From Firmicutes bacterium UBA911 (GTDB taxonomy: Bacteria; Bacillota; Desulfotomaculia; Desulfotomaculales; Desulforudaceae), in the NCBI GenBank assembly GCA_002294005.1, contig DBEH01000008.1, forward strand, positions 4,012-45,291: a stretch of DNA of 41,280 bases, read 5' to 3'. The number at the start of each line of letters is the position of its first letter. Position 1 is the first letter of the stretch. A program made the position numbers and the translations under genes. Below the pieces are notes generated by a model that did not search any database, was not told where the DNA came from, and was given only the letters and a program-made list of their open reading frames with translations. Shown here one piece after another: positions 16,062 to 24,572 of this stretch.

Positions 16062-18110
16062 ATGGATGTGAACCTGATTCCGTGGATCGGCGTCGGGGCG
16101 GCGGCTTTGGCTATTCTGTTCGCCCTCTATTTGACCAGTTGGATCATGGGCCGTCCGGCAGGCTCGGACAAGATGCAGGAGATTTCCAAGGCCGTCCAGG
16201 AAGGAGCGATGGCTTACCTAGGCCGGCAGTACAAGACCATTGCCGTGGTCGGCGTGATCGTGACGGTCGCCTTGGTTTTCGCTCTAGACTGGCAGACAGC
16301 GTTTGCGTTTGCTGTAGGCGCTTTCCTCTCCGGTCTTTGCGGCTTCATCGGCATGGGCGTGTCCACCCGCAGCAACACCCGCGTGGCGGAAGCGGCGAAG
16401 CAGGGGTTGGCCCACGGCCTGAACGTGTCCTTCAAGGCCGGCGCGGTTACGGGGATGATGTGCGTCGGTCTCGCACTGCTGGGTGTGTCCGGTATCTTCC
16501 TCCTCTTTTACGATCCCAATAATATCTCGCACACGGTGCACGTTCTGATCGGCCTCGGCTTCGGCGGCAGCCTGATCGCCCTCTTCGCCCGGATCGGCGG
16601 CGGCATTTTCACCAAGAGTGCCGACGTGGGTGCGGACCTGGTGGGCAAGGTTGAAGCCGGCATTCCTGAAGACGACCCGCGGAACCCGGCGACCATCGCC
16701 GACAACGTCGGTGACAACGTCGGTGACTGCGCCGGCATGGCCGCCGACCTGTTCGAGACCTACGCGGTGACGGCGGTCGGCGCGATGCTGCTCGGTTACC
16801 TGATCTTCGGCGGCGCGCTCGAATACATTCTGTACCCGGTGGCGCTGGGCGCGGTGGCGATCGTCGCTTCCATCATCGGCGTGTTCTTCGTGCGCCTGGG
16901 TGGCAGCACCAACATCATGAGCGCGCTGTACAGGGGCGTCTGGGTTTCGGCGATCCTGGCCCTGATCGGTTTCTACCCGGTCACCACCGCGATGCTGGGC
17001 GACGCCACCATGTTTTACGCAGCCATAGTCGGTGTAGTGGCTACAGTACTGATCATGTACATTACCGACTACTATACGGCCAAGAACTACCGGCCGGTGC
17101 GTTCCATCGCGCACGCCTCCCAATCCGGGCACGGCACCAACATCATCACCGGTCTTTCGGTGGGTATGGAGTCCGCCATTCCCCCGACCCTGATGATTGT
17201 GGCGGGCATCCTGGCGGCTTACTACGTCGGCGGCGGCGGCGGTGAGGGTCTGTACGCCATCGGCGTCGCCTCCATGGCCATGCTCTCCATGTGCGGTATG
17301 ATCGTGGCCCTCGACGCCTACGGTCCGGTCACCGACAACGCGGGCGGCATCGCCGAAATGGCCGACCTGCCTCCCGAAGTCCGCCACGTGACCGACGCGC
17401 TGGACGCTGTCGGCAACACCACCAAGGCGGTCACCAAGGGTTACGCCATCGGCTCGGCGGCCTTAGCGGCCATCGTGCTTTTTGCAGACTATGTGCACGC
17501 GCTGAAGAGAGCGGCCCGCGAAGCCGGCGTGGCCGCGGAGTACGTCTTCCGGCTGGATGACCCGCTGGTGCTGGCCGGCCTGTTCATCGGCGGCGCGGTG
17601 GTGTTCATGTTCTCCTCGCTGGCCAACGGCGCGGTGGGCCGCGCGGCCTTCTCCGTGGTGGAAGAGGTGCGGCGCCAGTTCCGGGAAATCCCCGGCATCA
17701 TGGAAGGCACCGCGAAGCCGGAGTACGGCCGGTGCGTGGATATCGTCACCAAGCGCGCCCTGAAGGAGATGGTGGTTCCGGGTCTGCTCCCGGTGGTGAC
17801 CGTGCTACTGGTTGGCTTCATCCTTGGCCCGCTGGCCCTGGGCGGCGTGCTGATCGGCGTGATCGTGGTGGGCATCTACATGGCCTGCTTCCAGAACAAC
17901 GCCGGCGGCGCCTGGGACAATGCCAAGAAGTGGATCGAGGAAGGCATGTACGGCGGCAAGGGCAGCGAGGCCCACAAGGCTGCGGTCACCGGCGACACTG
18001 TGGGCGACCCGCTGAAGGACACCGCGGGCCCGGCGATCAACCCGGTCATCAAGGTCGTGAACGTGGTGGCCCTGCTCACGGTTCCGCTGATCTTCCACAT
18101 CGTCCGGTAA
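16062..18110 (+). CDS. hppA: Membrane-bound pyrophosphatase, K+-independent H+-pumping type
   Basis: Integral membrane pump that couples pyrophosphate hydrolysis to ion export. The 682 residues carry about 16 hydrophobic segments. The substrate site includes GIPEDDPRNPATIADNVG followed by DNVGDCAGMAADLFETYA (~residues 200-240), and a C-terminal acidic site ends in GDTVGDPLKDTAGPAINP. The diagnostic segment reads GNTTKA (~residue 450). Lys at this place marks K+-independent proton pumps, whereas K+-dependent forms, including the Na+ pumps, have Ala. The ATG at 16062 lies 12 bases after GGAGG; an in-frame TTG at 16050 is less likely. It probably saves ATP by using biosynthetic pyrophosphate, common in energy-limited anaerobes. 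A strong terminator follows. Confidence 0.96.
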   Translation: MDVNLIPWIGVGAAALAILFALYLTSWIMGRPAGSDKMQEISKAVQEGAMAYLGRQYKTIAVVGVIVTVALVFALDWQTAFAFAVGAFLSGLCGFIGMGVSTRSNTRVAEAAKQGLAHGLNVSFKAGAVTGMMCVGLALLGVSGIFLLFYDPNNISHTVHVLIGLGFGGSLIALFARIGGGIFTKSADVGADLVGKVEAGIPEDDPRNPATIADNVGDNVGDCAGMAADLFETYAVTAVGAMLLGYLIFGGALEYILYPVALGAVAIVASIIGVFFVRLGGSTNIMSALYRGVWVSAILALIGFYPVTTAMLGDATMFYAAIVGVVATVLIMYITDYYTAKNYRPVRSIAHASQSGHGTNIITGLSVGMESAIPPTLMIVAGILAAYYVGGGGGEGLYAIGVASMAMLSMCGMIVALDAYGPVTDNAGGIAEMADLPPEVRHVTDALDAVGNTTKAVTKGYAIGSAALAAIVLFADYVHALKRAAREAGVAAEYVFRLDDPLVLAGLFIGGAVVFMFSSLANGAVGRAAFSVVEEVRRQFREIPGIMEGTAKPEYGRCVDIVTKRALKEMVVPGLLPVVTVLLVGFILGPLALGGVLIGVIVVGIYMACFQNNAGGAWDNAKKWIEEGMYGGKGSEAHKAAVTGDTVGDPLKDTAGPAINPVIKVVNVVALLTVPLIFHIVR

Positions 18111-18138
18111 TCACGCCCCTGAAAAGGCGGCACACAAC

Positions 18139-18170
18139 AAAAGCCCCCGCGTCTGAAGCGGGGGCTTTTT
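18139..18170 (+). terminator. Rho-independent terminator of hppA
   Basis: AAAAGCCCCCGC and GCGGGGGCTTTTT pair perfectly around the 7-base loop GTCTGAA, ending in a T run. It begins 28 bases after the hppA stop. Confidence 0.93.
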
Positions 18171-18319
18171 AATGGTGCCCTGCGGCTATACGTGCCGGCG
18201 CACGCGCCGGCGAAAGTGCAAGTTTGGCGCCCAGACGATTCAGCCGTGCGGGCGGGGCCGCCGGCCGAGGCGGCGCACCATCGGGGTCGGCGCCCATTGT
18301 GTTTTTCGTAACAAAACCA

Positions 18320-18348
18320 TTGCCATTATTTTAGCTCTATGCTATGCT
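18320..18348 (+). promoter_or_regulatory. Promoter of the TSUP transporter gene
   Basis: TTGCCA (18320-18325) and TATGCT (18343-18348) are 17 bases apart. The following bases contain a GCTATG (18341-18346) and, a little downstream, a CATAGC, an inverted pair that could be an operator. The start codon is 85 bases downstream. Confidence 0.5.
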
Positions 18349-18432
18349 ATATGCAACATGCACATAGCAAGTCAAGGGCCGTAGCTTTTTTGAGTCATGG
18401 TCCTGGCCCAGCAGATTCGATGGGGATAGGGG

Positions 18433-19401
18433 GTGGTTGACGTGTTCTTCCCGGTAGCCGGAATTGAGGTGGCGCCATGGGTCCCCTTTTTGGCCGGCTT
18501 TGCGGTGGCCTTTGTCTGTAGCATGGGCGGGGTGTCCGGAGCCTTCCTGTTGTTGCCGTTTCAAGTAAGCGTGCTTGGGTTCACCACTCCCGCGGTCAGC
18601 GCCACCAACCATCTTTTCAACGTCGTGGCCATTCCCAGCGGGGTATACCGCTACATCCGGGAAGGGCGCATGGTCTGGCCCCTGACCTGGATGGTGATCG
18701 CGGGCTCCATCCCCGGGGTGTTCCTGGGGACGTTCGTGCGCGTGCACTATCTGCCCAACCCGGCCGCTTTCAAGTTCTTTGCCGGACTGGTGCTTTTGTA
18801 CATCGGCGGTACGATGGTCGTATCCCTGCTCAAGAAACCGGCTCCCGGCACCGGGGCGAAGTCCGCGGAACGCCGGTTTCGGGAACTGGTCAGCGAGTTT
18901 CGCAAGACCACGACGGCCGCTCAAGAGGAAGGCAAGGCGGCTCTGCCCCGGACCGAGGTCAAGCAGTTCAACCTGGCCAGGTTGGAGTACTCTTTCTACG
19001 ACGAGTCCTTTGTGGTCAACCCCGGGATCGTCCTTTCTTTTTCGGCGCTGGTGGGCATTATGGGCGGGATTTACGGCATCGGCGGCGGGGCGATCATCGC
19101 GCCGGTCTTCGTGGCCATGTTTCGCCTGCCGGTGTACACCGTCGCGGGAGCGTGCCTGATGGGTACCTTTATCACGTCCCTCGCGGCGGTCGTCTTCTAC
19201 CAGGTGATCGCCCCATTCTACCCGCACCTGGTGGCGGCGCCGGACTGGCTGCTCGGCATCCTGTTCGGGTTCGGCGGCATGGTCGGAATGTACCTCGGGG
19301 CCAGGACCCAGAAATTCGTCCCGGCCAACGTCATCAAATGGCTGCTGGTTTTTATCATCACGTCCACCGGGTTAAGCTACGTCGTGCAGTTCTTCTGCTA
19401 A
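18433..19401 (+). CDS. TSUP (TauE/SafE) family membrane transporter
   Basis: Predicted inner-membrane permease of the sulfite exporter TauE/SafE family; members move sulfite, sulfonates or other small anions. The 322 residues contain two homologous hydrophobic halves: the first has MGGVSGAFLLLPF and SATNHLFNVV, the second GGIYGIGGGAIIAPVF and GACLMGTFITSLAA. Between them is a charged cytoplasmic segment at ~residues 137-190, longer than in minimal members. The GTG at 18433 follows GGGATAGGGG; a GTG three codons later is also possible. It has its own promoter and stands alone between a terminator and a convergent gene pair. In a sulfur-metabolising anaerobe sulfite or sulfonate export would fit, but the substrate is not shown by sequence. 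Confidence 0.85.
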   Translation: MVDVFFPVAGIEVAPWVPFLAGFAVAFVCSMGGVSGAFLLLPFQVSVLGFTTPAVSATNHLFNVVAIPSGVYRYIREGRMVWPLTWMVIAGSIPGVFLGTFVRVHYLPNPAAFKFFAGLVLLYIGGTMVVSLLKKPAPGTGAKSAERRFRELVSEFRKTTTAAQEEGKAALPRTEVKQFNLARLEYSFYDESFVVNPGIVLSFSALVGIMGGIYGIGGGAIIAPVFVAMFRLPVYTVAGACLMGTFITSLAAVVFYQVIAPFYPHLVAAPDWLLGILFGFGGMVGMYLGARTQKFVPANVIKWLLVFIITSTGLSYVVQFFC

Positions 19402-19483
19402 AGTGTTGCTGAGAATTTGGAGGACGCCGAGAGTTCGGCTGCGGCTGTGCCTGTAGGCACCGGCTGATGTAGTAAAGGGAGAT

Positions 19484-20311
19484 CTAATAGGGAACGAGGC
19501 CCGACTCCTCAAGGATTTGCTGACCGGCGCGGCTGATGAGCAGCTCCAGGAACGCTTCGGCCAATCCACGGTCGCGGGCCTGTTCGGTGCGGCCGGCCGC
19601 GAACTCTACCGGGGCGCCGTGCAACATTGTGCGCAGGCCGGTGAGCGGGCTGTCCAACTCCACCGACACCTGTGCATAGTGGCCGGCATAGACGGGGTTG
19701 GACAAATTGATCCGCCCGGGCAGGCGCAGGAAACGCAAGCCCTCCTGCCACGCCACACTCCGGTACTGGAACCCGTAGTCCAGGCGCCCTTCCCGGATCG
19801 CCGGGGTCAGGTCGACCGATTTGGCGTAAATAAACTCCGGGCGGCACTTTTCGTTTAACCGGTCGAACAGGGCGGGGCGGCCGTAGTGCTGCTCAGCCAA
19901 CCGCCACAGCATCAGGGTCCGGTAGCCAGCGGGATCCAGGCTGTGGTCGGAACGCCCGAAGGTCACCTCCGGTTCCAGCAAGACGTCCATCCAGTTGTCC
20001 GGGTTGATGTGGCGGCTGTGCCGGGAGAGGTCGTCAAAGGTGATCACCATCTGGTCGGTGGCGAAGACAAAATAACGCTGGACCACCCGGGGCACCAGGA
20101 GCTTTTCGAAGAGCACCGGGTCGGCCAGGGCGGCGATGTCCGCATGGCGGCCCTCCAGAAGGCGGCGGGCGCACGCCAGGGAGCCGGCGGCTTCCAGGCG
20201 GATGTCCACCCGCGGGTGCGTCCGCCCGAAGAAGCGCGCGCATTCCCGGAGCGGGTGGCGCAAGGCCCCGGCGTGGAGAATGGTCAGTGAATGCTCGGAC
20301 TTGGGCAGCAT
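19484..20311 (-). CDS. Orphan tungstate/molybdate-binding-like protein without signal peptide (WtpA/ModA family)
   Basis: It resembles the substrate-binding proteins of tungstate/molybdate ABC transporters, chiefly the WtpA type: ILHAGAL near the N-terminus, EAAGSLACAR, FATDQMVITF, INPDNW, DPAGYRTLML and QYRSVAWQEGLRF. The 275 residues cover the whole two-lobed fold. Unlike transported family members it begins MLPKSEHSLT with no signal peptide or lipobox, and no permease or ATPase gene lies nearby. WtpA proteins usually have HAGSL where this has HAGAL, and Glu where this has Gln before YRS (from memory of the family), so oxyanion binding may be altered. Its ATG overlaps the stop of the PadR regulator gene by one base (TGATG), so both are made together. 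It may be an intracellular sensor partner. Confidence 0.75.
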   Translation of the reverse strand: MLPKSEHSLTILHAGALRHPLRECARFFGRTHPRVDIRLEAAGSLACARRLLEGRHADIAALADPVLFEKLLVPRVVQRYFVFATDQMVITFDDLSRHSRHINPDNWMDVLLEPEVTFGRSDHSLDPAGYRTLMLWRLAEQHYGRPALFDRLNEKCRPEFIYAKSVDLTPAIREGRLDYGFQYRSVAWQEGLRFLRLPGRINLSNPVYAGHYAQVSVELDSPLTGLRTMLHGAPVEFAAGRTEQARDRGLAEAFLELLISRAGQQILEESGLVPY

Positions 20312-20724
20312 CAGTCTCCCTCTTTCCCGTTTCCCGCCGGTCCGTCCGGAAACAGCTCCCGGTACCGGCCCAGGAACCCCTCTATTTTTTCTTTCTTCTC
20401 CCGCAGCAGGTGGGCGAGCAGGTGCAGGGCCGCCTCACCCGCCGGGGTCAGGTGGTAAAGCCGGCGGGCGGGGCCTGACAACCCGGCCTCCCAGCGGGAG
20501 GTCACCAGGTCTTCTTCCTCCATCCGGCGCAGGTTCCGGTAAATGGTGGCCGGGTCCGCCTCGCCTTCCGACACTCCCATCTCGTTCAAAGACTGAATCA
20601 GCTCGTAGCCGTGCGCCGGTTTGCGGTACAGGAGAAAGAGCAGGCAGGGCCAGATCAATTTTTCGGTGTGGGCCTGCAGGAGGGCGAGTTCGTCCCCCGG
20701 CGGGCGGTTTAGTCCGGCGTTCAT
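20311..20724 (-). CDS. PadR family transcriptional regulator
   Basis: Winged-helix repressor of the PadR family, 137 residues. The DNA-binding domain spans ~residues 25-100: LFLLYRKPAHGYELIQSL, DPATIYRNLRRMEEEDLV and GPARRLYHLTPAGEAAL, the last being the wing. A short C-terminal helix (LLREKKEKIEGFLGRYRELF) is the likely dimerisation element. ATG at 20724 (minus) with an AAGGGAG site upstream. It is translationally coupled to the orphan oxyanion-binding-like gene, which suggests that a bound metal oxyanion or another ligand is linked to its control; that link is inference. Confidence 0.88.
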   Translation of the reverse strand: MNAGLNRPPGDELALLQAHTEKLIWPCLLFLLYRKPAHGYELIQSLNEMGVSEGEADPATIYRNLRRMEEEDLVTSRWEAGLSGPARRLYHLTPAGEAALHLLAHLLREKKEKIEGFLGRYRELFPDGPAGNGKEGD

Positions 20725-21017
20725 GGTCTTAAAGACGCTCCCTTAAAGAGGCCGCTACCATAGAAATACCACAGAAAGGCGCCGGAGACAATAGAAGCAA
20801 GGGACAATGACAATGAAAGGGCGGGCCCCGGGGACCGCCCCCACCGTGCCTCCCGAGGCCCGGCGCTCCGGAGGATCCGGATCACCGGCCGGTAGCGCGG
20901 TAGCGCGCGAGCATTTGCGAACGACCTGTTCTTGATGTAAAATCATAGCATCGGCCCGCAATCACGCGGATATTCCCGAAACATTCAAAATCAGCCGTAT
21001 CGGGGTCTGGTAGCTTG

Positions 21018-21425
21018 ATGATCGACGAGACCACCCACATGTGTTTCGCCTGCAGTCCGATCAATCCCATCGGCCTAAAACTGGTTTTCGCGGATGAAGG
21101 GGACGCCTGTGTCACGCGTTTTGTGCCGGGGCGCGAACACCAGGGCTGGACCGGTCGCGTGCACGGTGGGATTGTCACCACCCTGCTCGACGAGGCCATG
21201 GCCCAGTTCCTGTACCGGCGGCACGAAACGGCGGTGACCGCCGAACTGACGGTGCGGTTCCGCCTGCCGGTGCCGGTGGAGCGCGAACTCCTGGTGGAGG
21301 CCCGGCAGACCGGTGCGCGCGGGCGGCTGCTTATGCTGGAGGCCAAGGCCCGCCTCGTTGACGGGACGGTGGTGGCCACGGCCCAGGGGAAATTCCTGCG
21401 GGTGCCGGCCCAAGTCCTGGGCTGA
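21018..21425 (+). CDS. Hotdog-fold thioesterase (PaaI-like)
   Basis: Predicted cytoplasmic acyl-CoA thioesterase, 135 residues. The hotdog signature is HGGIVTTLLDEAMAQFL (~residues 50-66), with the HGG turn and the acidic residue on the central helix used for catalysis in the PaaI group. The remaining strands include VTAELTVRFRLPVPVERELLV in two pieces. The N-terminus has CFACSPINPIGL, a motif common in this subgroup. No clear ribosome binding site is seen; a TTG one codon upstream is an alternative start. It is divergent from padR across 293 bases. The substrate is unknown. Confidence 0.82.
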   Translation: MIDETTHMCFACSPINPIGLKLVFADEGDACVTRFVPGREHQGWTGRVHGGIVTTLLDEAMAQFLYRRHETAVTAELTVRFRLPVPVERELLVEARQTGARGRLLMLEAKARLVDGTVVATAQGKFLRVPAQVLG

Positions 21426-21644
21426 CAGTGCGGTGCGGTGCGGTCCTGGGTGCCGTCCCGGCCAGCTTTGTGCGCCCGTGGAACAGCCGCGTCCCGTGGC
21501 CGGGGATGCGTACAGCCAGACAGCCGGGTTAAGCTGGTTAGCAATCAGGAAATAACTAGTATGTGAGGCGAGCGTGTGCGAAAGATAACGCCCCGGTTGA
21601 GCACACCGGAATCCAACTAAGGGACCAAGGAGGTTTGAAGCAGC

Positions 21645-22196
21645 TTGAAACGGGAAGAAGCGCTGGCCTTGCTGAAAAAGAACCTGCCGAACAAGAATCT
21701 TCAAAAGCACTGCCTGGCCGCCGAAGCGGTGATGCGCCGCCTGGCCCGTCGGTTTGAAGAGGATGAGGAGTCGTGGGGGCTGACCGGACTGCTCCACGAC
21801 ATCGACTACGAGCAGACCAAGGACGAACCGGAGCGCCACAGCATGGAGGGCGCCCGGATGCTTGCGGAACTGGGACTGCCGCCGGAAGTCGTGTGCGCGG
21901 TGAAAGTGCACAACGAGCGGCACGGCCTCCCCCGCGTGAGCCTGCTGGATAAGGCGCTCTACGCGGCGGACCCGCTGACCGGCTTCATTGTGGCCGGGGC
22001 GCTCATCCGTCCGGAAAAGAAACTGGACGCCGTGGACGTGGCCTTCTTGACCAACCGGTTCAAGGAGAAGGCCTTCGCCCGGGGCGCCAACCGCGGGCAA
22101 ATAGAGACCTGCGCCGAACTGGGCCTGTCCCTGGAGGAATTCATCGGGCTGGGCCTGGAGGCGATGCAGGAAAAAGCCAAGGAGTTGGGTCTTTAA
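21645..22196 (+). CDS. HD domain protein (predicted metal-dependent phosphohydrolase)
   Basis: A 183-residue HD-superfamily protein. Histidines at HCLAAEAVM, the HD pair in LLHDIDYE (~residues 50-57), HSMEGARML and VKVHNE supply the metal ligands, and DKALYAADPLTGF gives the last Asp. Such single-domain HDIG proteins usually hydrolyse nucleotides or phosphoesters; the substrate is unknown. The TTG start lies about 10 bases after AAGGAGG. The gene ends 2 bases before rnr and shares its operon, so a role in RNA or nucleotide turnover is possible but unproven. Confidence 0.83.
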   Translation: MKREEALALLKKNLPNKNLQKHCLAAEAVMRRLARRFEEDEESWGLTGLLHDIDYEQTKDEPERHSMEGARMLAELGLPPEVVCAVKVHNERHGLPRVSLLDKALYAADPLTGFIVAGALIRPEKKLDAVDVAFLTNRFKEKAFARGANRGQIETCAELGLSLEEFIGLGLEAMQEKAKELGL

Positions 22197-22198
22197 TA

Positions 22199-24322
22199 AT
22201 GATGAATGAGAGAAATGACAGAGACGGAGTTTTGGAGTACATGCGCGAGGACGCCTACCGGCCGATGACCGAGGACGAACTCCTCCGGGCCCTCGCCGTG
22301 AAAAAGGCCGGTGTGCGCGCCTTCAATAAGCTGCTCAGGGAAATGGAGAGCGAGGGTTCGATCTACAAGACGCGGGCGGCCCGCTACGGCCTGCCCGAGA
22401 AGATGAATCTCACCGTGGGCAAGCTGCAGGGGCATCCTCGGGGCTTTGGTTTTGTGATTCCCGATAACCGGGAACACCCGGACGTGTTCATCAGCGCGTC
22501 GGCCTTAAACGGTGCGATGCACGGCGACCGGGTGGTGGCGCGGGTCACCCCCGGCCGGAACGGGAAAAAAGAGGGCGAAGTGATCAAGATCCTGCACCAC
22601 GCCAACGAGCGGGTGGTGGGGACCTTCCAGAAGAAACAGAACTACGGCTTCGTGGTCTGCGACGAGCCCCGCCTGCCGCACGACGTGTTCATACCGCGGG
22701 GCCGGCTGAACGCGGCCCGTTCCGGAGACAAGGTGGTGGCCGCCCTCACCGCCTGGCCCGGCAAACGCCGCGCCCCGGAGGGCAAGATCGTGGAGGTGCT
22801 GGGGGCCGCGGACGAGCCGGGAATGGACATCCTGACGCTTTGCCGCCGGTACGGGCTGCCGGAAGATTTCCCGAAGCAGGCGCTAAAAGAGGCGGAACGG
22901 GTTCCGGAGACGGTCGGCGCACGGGAGCTTGAGGGCCGGCGCGACCTGCGGGACAAGGCGGTCGTCACCATCGACGGCGAGGACGCCAAGGACCTGGACG
23001 ACGCGGTGAGCCTGGAGTCCCTGCCCGGCGGGCTCTACCAATTGGGGGTGCACATCGCCGATGTCGGGTACTACGTGCCCGAGGGGAGCGCCCTGGACCG
23101 GGAGGCCTACGCGCGGGGAACCAGTTTCTACCTGCCCGGCCGGGTCGTCCCCATGCTTCCCGAACGGCTCTCCAACGGCATCTGCAGCCTGAATCCCCGG
23201 GTGGACCGCCTGACGCTCTCCGTCCTGATGGACATCGACCGGGGAGGCGAAGTGGTGCGGCATGAGATCTTTCCGTCGGTGATCCGGACCCGGGAGCGGT
23301 TGACCTACACGGCGGTCCGGCAGGTGCTGGCCAACGCGGATGAACAGGCCGCCCAACGCTGCGCGGACCTCATCCCCATGCTGCGCCTGATGCGGGAGCT
23401 GGCCCTGGTGCTGCGCACCCGGCGTTTCCGCCGCGGGGCGATCGACTTCAACCTGCCGGAGGTCAAAGTACTTCTGGACGAGAACGGCCGGGTGCGAGAG
23501 CTGATAAAGGTCGAGCGGACGGTCGCCGAGCAGCTCATCGAGGAATTCATGCTGATGACCAACGAAATGGTGGCCCAGCACCTGCACCGCCTGGAAGTGC
23601 CGTTTCTGTGCCGGGTGCACGAGAAGCCGGACAGCGAGAAGCTGGAGAACCTGCAGGCCCTGCTCCGGACCCTGGGCTACGCCATCCCCGGTTACCCCCG
23701 GGTTCGGCCGGGCGCGCTGCAGGACATCCTGTCGCGCGTGGCCGGCAAGAAAGAGGAACGGCTGGTCAACGACGTGACCCTGCGCTCGATGCAACAGGCG
23801 CGCTACCACCCCAGCCCGTTGGGGCACTTTGGGCTGGCGTCCCGCGACTATACCCACTTCACCTCCCCGATCCGGCGCTACCCCGACCTGGTGAACCACC
23901 GGCTTGTCCGGGAGGTGCTGACGGCTGGGGGAACGTTGAGTGACAGCCGGAAAAACGCCCTGCAAAAGCGCCTGCCCGAGGTCGCCAAGCAGTCGTCCGA
24001 TCGGGAGCGCCTGGCGGTGGAGGCCGAGCGGGAGGCGGTGGACGCCAAAAAAGTGGAATACATGCAAAACCGGATCGGCGAGGTGTACCCGGGGATCATC
24101 AGCGGGGTGACCAGTTTTGGAATGTTCGTGGAGCTGGAGAGCACAGTGGAGGGTTTGGTCAGCCTGACCAGCATGATCGACGACTACTACGACTATGACC
24201 CACCGGGTTTCCGGCTGGTCGGCCAGCGTACCGGCAAGGTCTACCGGCTGGGGGACGAGGTTACCGTGCAGGTGATGCGGGCGAGCGTGGGAAACCGCCA
24301 GATCGACTTCACCCTCTCGTGA
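22199..24322 (+). CDS. rnr: Ribonuclease R
   Basis: Processive 3'-to-5' exoribonuclease that degrades structured RNA. The 707 residues show an N-terminal winged-helix region (~1-65) and two cold-shock/OB domains (~70-220; GHPRGFGFVIPD and QKKQNYGFVVCDE). The RNB catalytic domain spans ~255-585, with Asp residues in TIDGEDAKDLDDAVSL. A C-terminal S1 domain (~625-705) has GEVYPGIISGVTSFGMFVEL. Two ATGs in a row occur at 22199 and 22202; AAGGAG about 14 bases upstream slightly favours the second. The usual downstream partner smpB is absent. The stop codon lies inside the left arm of a hairpin. Confidence 0.96.
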   Translation: MMNERNDRDGVLEYMREDAYRPMTEDELLRALAVKKAGVRAFNKLLREMESEGSIYKTRAARYGLPEKMNLTVGKLQGHPRGFGFVIPDNREHPDVFISASALNGAMHGDRVVARVTPGRNGKKEGEVIKILHHANERVVGTFQKKQNYGFVVCDEPRLPHDVFIPRGRLNAARSGDKVVAALTAWPGKRRAPEGKIVEVLGAADEPGMDILTLCRRYGLPEDFPKQALKEAERVPETVGARELEGRRDLRDKAVVTIDGEDAKDLDDAVSLESLPGGLYQLGVHIADVGYYVPEGSALDREAYARGTSFYLPGRVVPMLPERLSNGICSLNPRVDRLTLSVLMDIDRGGEVVRHEIFPSVIRTRERLTYTAVRQVLANADEQAAQRCADLIPMLRLMRELALVLRTRRFRRGAIDFNLPEVKVLLDENGRVRELIKVERTVAEQLIEEFMLMTNEMVAQHLHRLEVPFLCRVHEKPDSEKLENLQALLRTLGYAIPGYPRVRPGALQDILSRVAGKKEERLVNDVTLRSMQQARYHPSPLGHFGLASRDYTHFTSPIRRYPDLVNHRLVREVLTAGGTLSDSRKNALQKRLPEVAKQSSDRERLAVEAEREAVDAKKVEYMQNRIGEVYPGIISGVTSFGMFVELESTVEGLVSLTSMIDDYYDYDPPGFRLVGQRTGKVYRLGDEVTVQVMRASVGNRQIDFTLS

Positions 24323-24447
24323 AAATGGGGTCAGGCCCCTTTTTCACTTTCCCTGACTTTCAAGACGTTGATTCGGGGGAACCGGTCGCCATTCAGAGCT
24401 TGAAAGTCAAAGAAGATAAAGGAAGATAAAAGGGCCTGACCCCCTTT
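24319..24447. repeat. Nested inverted repeats after rnr (REPIN-like), possible terminator
   Basis: GTGAAAATGGGG (24319-24330) pairs with CCCCTTTTTCAC (24336-24347) with one mismatch, forming a hairpin over the rnr stop. Its core GGGGTCAGGCCC (24327-24338) occurs inverted at 24432-24443. Inside, TGACTTTCAAG (24354-24364) occurs inverted at 24399-24409. The two inverted pairs are nearly concentric, so about 120 bases can fold as one long stem. This is the architecture of paired REP elements. Confidence 0.75.
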
Positions 24448-24476
24448 CCGGAGGGAAAGCGGGCGGGATGTTTTTC

Positions 24477-24506
24477 TTGACAGCCGGGCAGCGTCTGCAG
24501 TAGAAT
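24477..24506 (+). promoter_or_regulatory. Promoter of rplM-rpsI
   Basis: A perfect TTGACA (24477-24482), an 18-base spacer and TAGAAT (24501-24506), 67 bases before the preferred rplM start. It is the best -35 in the window, as expected for ribosomal protein genes. Confidence 0.85.
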
Positions 24507-24525
24507 GGGGGATGTATGACTCCAA

Positions 24526-24547
24526 AGCCCTGTGTTCTTGCAGGGTT
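24526..24547 (+). promoter_or_regulatory. Leader hairpin before rplM (possible L13 leader)
   Basis: AGCCCTG (24526-24532) can pair with CAGGGTT (24541-24547) around an 8-base loop, just after the predicted transcription start and 26 bases before the GTG. L13 leaders that autoregulate rplM are known in Firmicutes, but I cannot match the consensus by eye, so this is a candidate only. Confidence 0.35.
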
Positions 24548-24572
24548 CAGGTTTTTCGGGAGGATTGCGGCA

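Noticed and set aside
18172..18384. Small + strand frame between the hppA terminator and the TSUP gene
   Set aside because: Its product is Arg-rich with no family likeness, it lacks a ribosome binding site, and it overlaps the predicted hairpins and promoter.
21426..21644. GTGCGGTGCGGTGCGGT repeats after the thioesterase gene
   Set aside because: Three short tandem copies only, with no related copies elsewhere in the window, so most likely simple sequence.
24516..24572. Extended L13 start at an upstream ATG
   Set aside because: The extra 19 residues do not resemble L13, and the ATG lies at the likely transcription start, whereas GTG 24573 has GGGAGGA at proper distance.
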